From: Croceifilum oryzae | GTDB lineage: Bacteria > Bacillota > Bacilli > Thermoactinomycetales > Thermoactinomycetaceae | DNA length: 64,000 nucleotides | Direction: 5' to 3' | Assembly: GCF_030814315.1 (NCBI RefSeq) | Contig: NZ_JAUSUV010000007.1 | Span: forward strand, 62,001-126,000 | Shown here: piece after piece, positions 60,103-64,000 of the stretch | Layout: each line of letters opens with the position of its first letter | How positions within the stretch are numbered: the stretch's first letter is position 1 | The notes under the pieces: model-generated | Told to the model about the DNA's origin: nothing | Database searches by the model: none | The model's input: only the letters and a program-made list of their open reading frames with translations | Made by a program: the position numbers and the translations under genes

Positions 60103-61371
60103 ATGTTGAAACATCAAGATGAAAAAAAGCCAATGACACCAGAGGTTGAGAAAGAGTTAGAACGACAGTTAGCTATATTAGAGAGAGGGGCAGTGGAGAT
60201 CCTTCCACCCGATGCCTTTCATAGTAAGTTACGCCGTTCGATTGAACAAAAGAAGCCGTTAAAAATAAAATTAGGACTAGACCCGACTGCTCCAGATATT
60301 CATATCGGACATACTGTTGTGTTTAATAAATTAAAACAATTTCAGGATCTAGGTCATACGGTTCAATTGGTGATCGGAGATTTCACGGCTCGTGTTGGAG
60401 ATCCAACAGGGAAATCGGAGACTCGAAAGCAATTGACGGAGGAAGAAGTCCTTCATAATGCGAAGACATATACGACTCAATTATTTAAGCGACTCGATCC
60501 AGCTAAGACAGAGATTTCGTTTAATAGCAAGTGGCTAGCTCCTTTGACATTTGCTGATGTAACCAATTTAGCGGCGAAAGTAACCGTTGCTCGGATGTTG
60601 GAGCGTGATGATTTCTCGAAACGCTACCAAAGTGGTCAGGCGATTAGTATTCACGAATTCTTCTACCCATTGATGCAAGGATACGATTCGGTTGCGTTGC
60701 AATCAGATGTGGAACTAGGTGGTACGGACCAAACCTTTAACCTGCTCATGGGTCGTCAATTGCAAAAAGAATTTGGTCAAGAGGAACAAGTCATTTTAAC
60801 GATGCCTCTTTTAGAGGGCCTCGATGGCGTGAAGAAGATGAGCAAAAGCTTGGGCAACTACATTGGTGTAGACGATGAGCCTAGTGATATGTATGGGAAA
60901 TCGATGTCGATTCCAGATGAGTTGATGTACAAATACTTCCAGCTGGCAACAGATCTTCCGAATGAGGAATTGACGAATTTGAAAGCGGGTATAGAGGATG
61001 GTTCGATTCATCCACGCGATGCGAAGATGCGTCTCGCTTACACCTTTGTCGATATGTACCATGGGGAGGAAGCGGCGAAAGAAGCAGAGCAGCGTTTCCG
61101 TACTGTCTTTCAGCAAAATGCCTTGCCGGATGATATCCCTGTAGTGGAAATGGCGCAGGCTGATCTAGAGGCGGATGGAACATGGATTGTACCATTGCTC
61201 ACGCAATTGAAGCTTTGCCCGTCAAATGGAGAGGCACGCCGGATGATTCAAAATGGTGGTGTGCGTGTGAATCAGGAGAAGTTGGTAGATGTGCAGGCGA
61301 GGATTCAGTTGGAAGATGGGCTTGTGATTCAGGTTGGTAAGAGGAAGTTTACACAGATAAAGCTGGTTTAG
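60103..61371 (+). CDS. tyrS: Tyrosyl-tRNA synthetase (TyrZ type)
   Basis: 422 aa class I synthetase. HIGH at 67-70 in [18 protein letters not shown] in [14 protein letters not shown], and a C-terminal S4-like RNA-binding end ([17 protein letters not shown]). The layout with [11 protein letters not shown] and the S4 end is that of the TyrRS-Z subgroup, also T-box-controlled in Bacillus subtilis (tyrZ). ATG 60103 follows AAAAAGGAGCG. Confidence 0.95.
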   Translation: MLKHQDEKKPMTPEVEKELERQLAILERGAVEILPPDAFHSKLRRSIEQKKPLKIKLGLDPTAPDIHIGHTVVFNKLKQFQDLGHTVQLVIGDFTARVGDPTGKSETRKQLTEEEVLHNAKTYTTQLFKRLDPAKTEISFNSKWLAPLTFADVTNLAAKVTVARMLERDDFSKRYQSGQAISIHEFFYPLMQGYDSVALQSDVELGGTDQTFNLLMGRQLQKEFGQEEQVILTMPLLEGLDGVKKMSKSLGNYIGVDDEPSDMYGKSMSIPDELMYKYFQLATDLPNEELTNLKAGIEDGSIHPRDAKMRLAYTFVDMYHGEEAAKEAEQRFRTVFQQNALPDDIPVVEMAQADLEADGTWIVPLLTQLKLCPSNGEARRMIQNGGVRVNQEKLVDVQARIQLEDGLVIQVGKRKFTQIKLV

Positions 61372-61426
61372 ATGATCGAGGGTTAAGAAAATCAAAAAAT
61401 GAATTGACTTTGTAGGAAGTGATCCC

Positions 61427-61616
61427 GGGGTATGTATCTGACCACAGCTCAAATAGTGAGCGCGAGGATGTGGAAATGCAAGTCCGCTTCGTCCTGCGAG
61501 GAAAGGGTAAGTGGCAAAACTCGCAAAGAACGCGGGGACATTGCCACAAAACGCCCTAGCTCGAAAGACTACGCTAAGCAGGGTCACAAACATCGCAGTG
61601 GTCAGATACATTGCCC
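61427..61616. repeat. Dispersed palindromic intergenic repeat, copy F
   Basis: 190 bp. Ends GGGGTATGTATCTGACCACAG and TGGTCAGATACATTGCCC are inverted; core hairpin GTGGCAA/TTGCCAC at 61511/61541, flanked by GTAGGGC-type stems. Lies 56 bases after tyrS. Together with a terminator it explains most of the 500-base gap. Confidence 0.85.
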
Positions 61617-61706
61617 TCTAAATCTGCAATAGGCATTCCTGCTACGATAGTGAGAGAAAATATAGAAGTCTTTACAACAAGAAAATACATTTTCTGAATA
61701 AAGAAC

Positions 61707-61744
61707 AAAGAGATTCTACACTGAAAAGTAGAGTCTCTTTTGTA
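61707..61744 (+). terminator. Terminator downstream of tyrS and copy F
   Basis: AAAGAGATTCTAC pairs with GTAGAGTCTCTTT, then TGTATTT. Confidence 0.8.
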
Positions 61745-61871
61745 TTTACATGGCACATTACACGGATAGCCAGTCCCTTTTTCCTCCGTTAATAATTGTA
61801 GGCGACTATCACGCTAGTTGGGCTGTATGCATAAACTAAACCATAAGTTAAGAATCAAAGGAGAATGGGTT

Positions 61872-62117
61872 ATGCCAGTATCGGTGATTATGAATCAAAT
61901 TAATGTGAATTTGGTTCAGGGGAACGGGGCGGTTTCGACGGGGCAAAATAACTTGTCGGATTGGACTTGTCAGGGGAAGGCGAACATAGCAAATGGCATA
62001 CAGGCTGGCATCTTCTTATCGACAGCACCCATCAACTTCCAAATGGACAGTGACCTGCTCGATACTGCCATTACACAGCCTGAATTGTTTGCACCCAATA
62101 CGAGTATGCAGATATAG
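61872..62117 (+). CDS. GerP-like spore protein with VxxGxN-LSD motif
   Basis: 81 aa from ATG 61872 after AAAGGAGAA. Shares a pattern with the genes at 62141 and 62408: a leading INxNLV strand, VSTGQNNLSDW, a K-x-N stretch, and an end DSDLLDT. No signal peptide. This family of small spore proteins accompanies GerPC/GerPE-like genes, and GerP proteins help nutrients reach germination receptors through the coat. Assignment to a named GerP gene is not possible here. Confidence 0.65.
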   Translation: MPVSVIMNQINVNLVQGNGAVSTGQNNLSDWTCQGKANIANGIQAGIFLSTAPINFQMDSDLLDTAITQPELFAPNTSMQI

Positions 62118-62140
62118 GGTGGGATATGGGAGAGAAATAG

Positions 62141-62404
62141 ATGGATGTTACGGTTGGAACGATCCAAGTTCAGTTGATCACCCAAAATGCAGGGATTTTT
62201 GTAGGGGAGAATTACCCGATCCAGTGGAGCACGCAGTTAAAGATTAATTCTGCCGGTGGGACTGTGGCGGGGGATGGCAATATCTTATACCGAGCTATAA
62301 ATGTAATTGATGATCCTGATATGATCGATTCGAATTGGGTCAATATTGAGAAGGGTGAATCAAAGGAAGAAGGGCCAGTGGGTCCTCGCTCAAGTTGTAG
62401 ATGA
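62141..62404 (+). CDS. GerP-like spore protein paralogue
   Basis: 87 aa. GTIQVQLITQNAGIFVGEN start resembles the gene on the other strand at 63471, and the later DPDMIDSNWV resembles the DSDLLDT of the gene before it. ATG 62141 follows GGGAGAG, 23 bases after that gene. Ends 3 bases from the stop of a convergent gene, with no terminator between them. Confidence 0.65.
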   Translation: MDVTVGTIQVQLITQNAGIFVGENYPIQWSTQLKINSAGGTVAGDGNILYRAINVIDDPDMIDSNWVNIEKGESKEEGPVGPRSSCR

Positions 62405-62407
62405 GGG

Positions 62408-62707
62408 TTATCCGTTTTGCTCGTTTTCATCCGGCTTCATTTTTTCCGTTATCAACTTTTGTAGCCAGTCCGGAATATCTTTTGAATCGGCGGCTTGTGT
62501 AAAAGTATCAATGAGATCAGAATCCTGTAAAACCGAGTAAAGATCGTGAATCTGGTTTTGGTCTCCATGGAATGATCCCAAGCCCTGATTATGCTTCTTA
62601 ACACTCTCGAAATCACTCAGCCAGTTGTTTCCCATATTGACAGAAGAAGCCCCTTCCATGACTCCAATCCGGATGGTTCCAAGTAAAAATGTGGGAGATT
62701 TCACCAA
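62408..62707 (-). CDS. GerP-like spore protein paralogue (minus strand)
   Basis: About 99 aa. GTIRIGVMEGASSVNMGNNW followed by LSDFESVKKHNQGLGSFHG and DSDLIDT: the same pattern as the gene at 61872 (V-x-x-G-x-N-x-LSD ... DSDLxDT) with a longer C-terminal charged tail. TTG 62707 lies 8 bases after AAGGGAG; GTG 62713 is also in frame. Downstream of the GerPC-like gene, from which it is separated by repeat copy G. Confidence 0.7.
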   Translation of the reverse strand: MVKSPTFLLGTIRIGVMEGASSVNMGNNWLSDFESVKKHNQGLGSFHGDQNQIHDLYSVLQDSDLIDTFTQAADSKDIPDWLQKLITEKMKPDENEQNG

Positions 62708-62834
62708 TATCACAGCTCCCTTTTTATTGATAGTGGACTCTTGTTGGGTAATCGAAGTTAGAAGAAGTCAATTTGATCACTTTTCGTAGAGCGGCTCGAG
62801 ATCCTTAAAGGGAACAAGTAGGTGTAACAGACTA

Positions 62835-63028
62835 GGGGCAATGTATCTGACCACTGCGATGTTTGTGAGCCTACCTAGCGTAGTCCTTCGAAGCAAGGGT
62901 GTTTTGTGGCAATGTCTGAGCGTTCTTTGCGAGTTTTGCCACTTGCCCGAGCGAAGATGGACGAAGCGGACTTGCATTTCCACATCTTCGCGGCTCACTA
63001 TTTGAGCTGTGGTCAGATACATTGCCCC
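62835..63028. repeat. Dispersed palindromic intergenic repeat, copy G (best preserved ends)
   Basis: 194 bp with perfect 20-bp terminal inverted repeats, GGGGCAATGTATCTGACCAC and its complement (62835-62854 and 63009-63028). Internal stems include GTGGCAA/TTGCCAC (62906/62936) and GAAGATG/CATCTTC. Inverted orientation relative to copy F. Sits between the GerPC-like gene and the gene at 62707 on the minus strand. Confidence 0.88.
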
Positions 63029-63073
63029 GGGTCTTCTATCTAGGAAAAGTCCAATGTTTTATATTCATTCTAA

Positions 63074-63454
63074 CTAATCCACAGGCTTGTTTGGATAGCG
63101 AATCGAAAAACCACTCTGATTGGAACTCATATTCATTTCGGATGAGCTAGTAGAAGATGGAGCTGATGGTGGCGAATGTTTGGAGACCGATTTCTTAGGG
63201 GCTTGGATACCTAAATTGTTTCCAATATTCAGCGACCCGCTTAGTTCATCGATATCCAGTTGATCCAAGCGAAAGGTGAGCTGTTCGAGCACAGGCTGAT
63301 GAATATCGAGTTGATGAATATGGATATGGACCTCAGAAGATCGATTTAGCAGCTCTTTCACACTGGATTCTAAATGATCGAGTTTAGCGGATAATTGCTG
63401 AGATGTGTGTGGTGAGTTATTCCGTTTTCGAAACCAAGAGATCATATAACTCAT
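63074..63454 (-). CDS. GerPC-like spore germination protein
   Basis: 126 aa. A coiled-coil-like KLDHLESSVKELLNRSSEV leads to VHIHIHQLDIHQPVLEQLTF and RLDQLDIDELSGSLNIGNNL, close to the GerPC pattern (...LEGTLNIG). The C-terminal 50 residues are Ser-rich and low in order. No signal peptide. Start ATG 63454 (or the next ATG three codons in) has a weak AGGATGAG. The GerPE-like gene is 16 bases upstream, so they are co-transcribed. Confidence 0.75.
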   Translation of the reverse strand: MSYMISWFRKRNNSPHTSQQLSAKLDHLESSVKELLNRSSEVHIHIHQLDIHQPVLEQLTFRLDQLDIDELSGSLNIGNNLGIQAPKKSVSKHSPPSAPSSTSSSEMNMSSNQSGFSIRYPNKPVD

Positions 63455-63470
63455 CCTTTATGATCAATGG

Positions 63471-63680
63471 CTAATTCGAGTTTGGATGATGAAAGTCGAA
63501 ATGGTCTTGATCATGAATTTTTTGGATCGTACGGATCATATAGTTTTGATCTCCTACAACGCTAGAACCTTCGTTCTTTTTAATAGTGGATCGGATCTGG
63601 GTATGAATGTTTTTCCCAGAGAAAATACCAGCCGATTGTGTCATGGAGTCTACTTTTAGAGAATCTAATTTAAACTTTAT
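63471..63680 (-). CDS. GerP-like spore protein with probable ATA start
   Basis: 69 codons if started at ATA 63680, which lies 8 bases after a perfect AGGAGGT; the frame has a stop just upstream and no ATG, GTG or TTG until ATG 63638, which lacks a ribosome site. The sequence KVDSMTQSAGIFSGKN and VVGDQNYMIRTIQKIHDQDH matches the pattern of the gene at 62141. Either a rare ATA start or a base change from ATG. Confidence 0.65.
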   Translation of the reverse strand: MKFKLDSLKVDSMTQSAGIFSGKNIHTQIRSTIKKNEGSSVVGDQNYMIRTIQKIHDQDHFDFHHPNSN

Positions 63681-63723
63681 GTGAAAAACCTCCTAATGAG
63701 ATGATAAGGAAGGTGTGGCCGTG

Positions 63724-64000
63724 ATGAACGATATTTGGAATGCAATTCGATCAATCCCTTGGCAGGGGGGAGAAAATATTTCTCCTGGTAATTTGAATCC
63801 AACTCAAATCCAATCCTTTATTCAAAAAAGCATTCAACAATCGTTGGGTGAGGTATTTCAAAGTAATCCGATTGCCGCTTCTTTTAGTGGAAATGATTCG
63901 GGAATTCAATGGGATTTAGTAGAATTAATGGATTACGTTATTATTAAGGGTGAGCTACCAAATAGCGTTCGTCCTAGTGAGATTCGATTTTTTTGTACAA
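63724..64000 (+). CDS. Unknown spore-region protein, N-terminal part
   Basis: The first 92 residues of a gene that runs out of the window. ATG 63724 follows AAGGTGTGG (GTG 63721 directly precedes). A Gln/Asn/Pro-rich start is followed by QWDLVELMDYVIIKGELPNS, reminiscent of the strand start of Hsp20-like spore proteins, but the core is not in view. Divergent from the GerP-like genes. Confidence 0.55.
   Translation, partial: MNDIWNAIRSIPWQGGENISPGNLNPTQIQSFIQKSIQQSLGEVFQSNPIAASFSGNDSGIQWDLVELMDYVIIKGELPNSVRPSEIRFFCT

Noticed and set aside
62777-63022. 81-codon frame on the minus strand
   Set aside because: It lies within repeat copy G and reads the same element sequence as frames in copies C and F; no start signal.

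Overview
The window is chromosomal DNA from a low-to-mid GC, endospore-forming Gram-positive bacterium. Spore genes occur throughout: an alpha/beta SASP, cwlJ-gerQ, SleB-type hydrolases, an rsfA-type regulator, a run of YjcZ-type mini-proteins and GerP-like genes. Classic Bacillales gene orders are present (nifS divergent from nadB-nadC-nadA; ytxG-ytxH-aroA-ccpA; acsA near ccpA; a T-box ahead of a TyrZ-type tyrS). Several genes resemble Thermoactinomycetaceae more than Bacillus, but that family assignment is an inference from gene content. No rRNA, tRNA, CRISPR array, transposase or intact prophage was found.

Layout. 1-11.3 kb: end of a PiT phosphate permease, dipeptidase pepV, the NAD biosynthesis block with its cysteine desulfurase, an orphan sensor kinase, and two small secreted proteins. 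11.3-18.9 kb is the most accessory-looking part. It has an XRE-TPR (RRNPP-like) regulator followed by three tandem 14-15 residue peptides that share RKN-x-x-GDPP. Divergent from it run two small unknown proteins, a PCMT-like methyltransferase, a class I aminoacyl-tRNA-synthetase-like protein coupled to an ASCH protein, a GNAT acetyltransferase and a degenerate protein kinase, then two gene remnants. 19-27 kb: a BlaI/BlaR1-type pair with two clear operators but no beta-lactamase, two near-duplicate GT2 glycosyltransferases flanking a TylF-type methyltransferase, and two L,D-transpeptidases. 27-42 kb: housekeeping and spore genes (sodA, SASP, UgtP-like glycosyltransferase, FAH hydrolase, rlmD, amidohydrolase, cwlJ-gerQ, bioY, rsuA-type synthase). 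42-46 kb: sporulation regulator and YjcZ array. 46-61 kb: an isocitrate/isopropylmalate-type dehydrogenase, ytxGH-aroA, ccpA, mtnN, acsA, a thermonuclease, two tandem class A penicillin-binding proteins and tyrS. 61.8-64 kb: a GerP-like spore germination cluster.

Two things stand out. First, the regulator plus three leaderless GDPP peptides looks like a compact peptide-signalling or peptide-effector module; the first peptide is also the in-frame C-terminal tail of the regulator. Second, at least seven copies of a dispersed, roughly 190-bp intergenic element are present. It has two subfamilies of terminal inverted repeats and a shared core of nested hairpins whose stems differ by compensatory changes. 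It contains no credible gene and behaves like a MITE or structured-RNA repeat.

Other regulatory structure seen directly: a 23-bp perfect palindrome with an overlapping consensus promoter before bioY (probable BirA control), a tyrosyl T-box, paired BlaI-type operators, a candidate ~110-nt small RNA with its own promoter and terminator at 41.36-41.47 kb, and a Shine-Dalgarno-masking hairpin before a DUF1540 gene. Function calls rest on motif recognition only; no database search was run.
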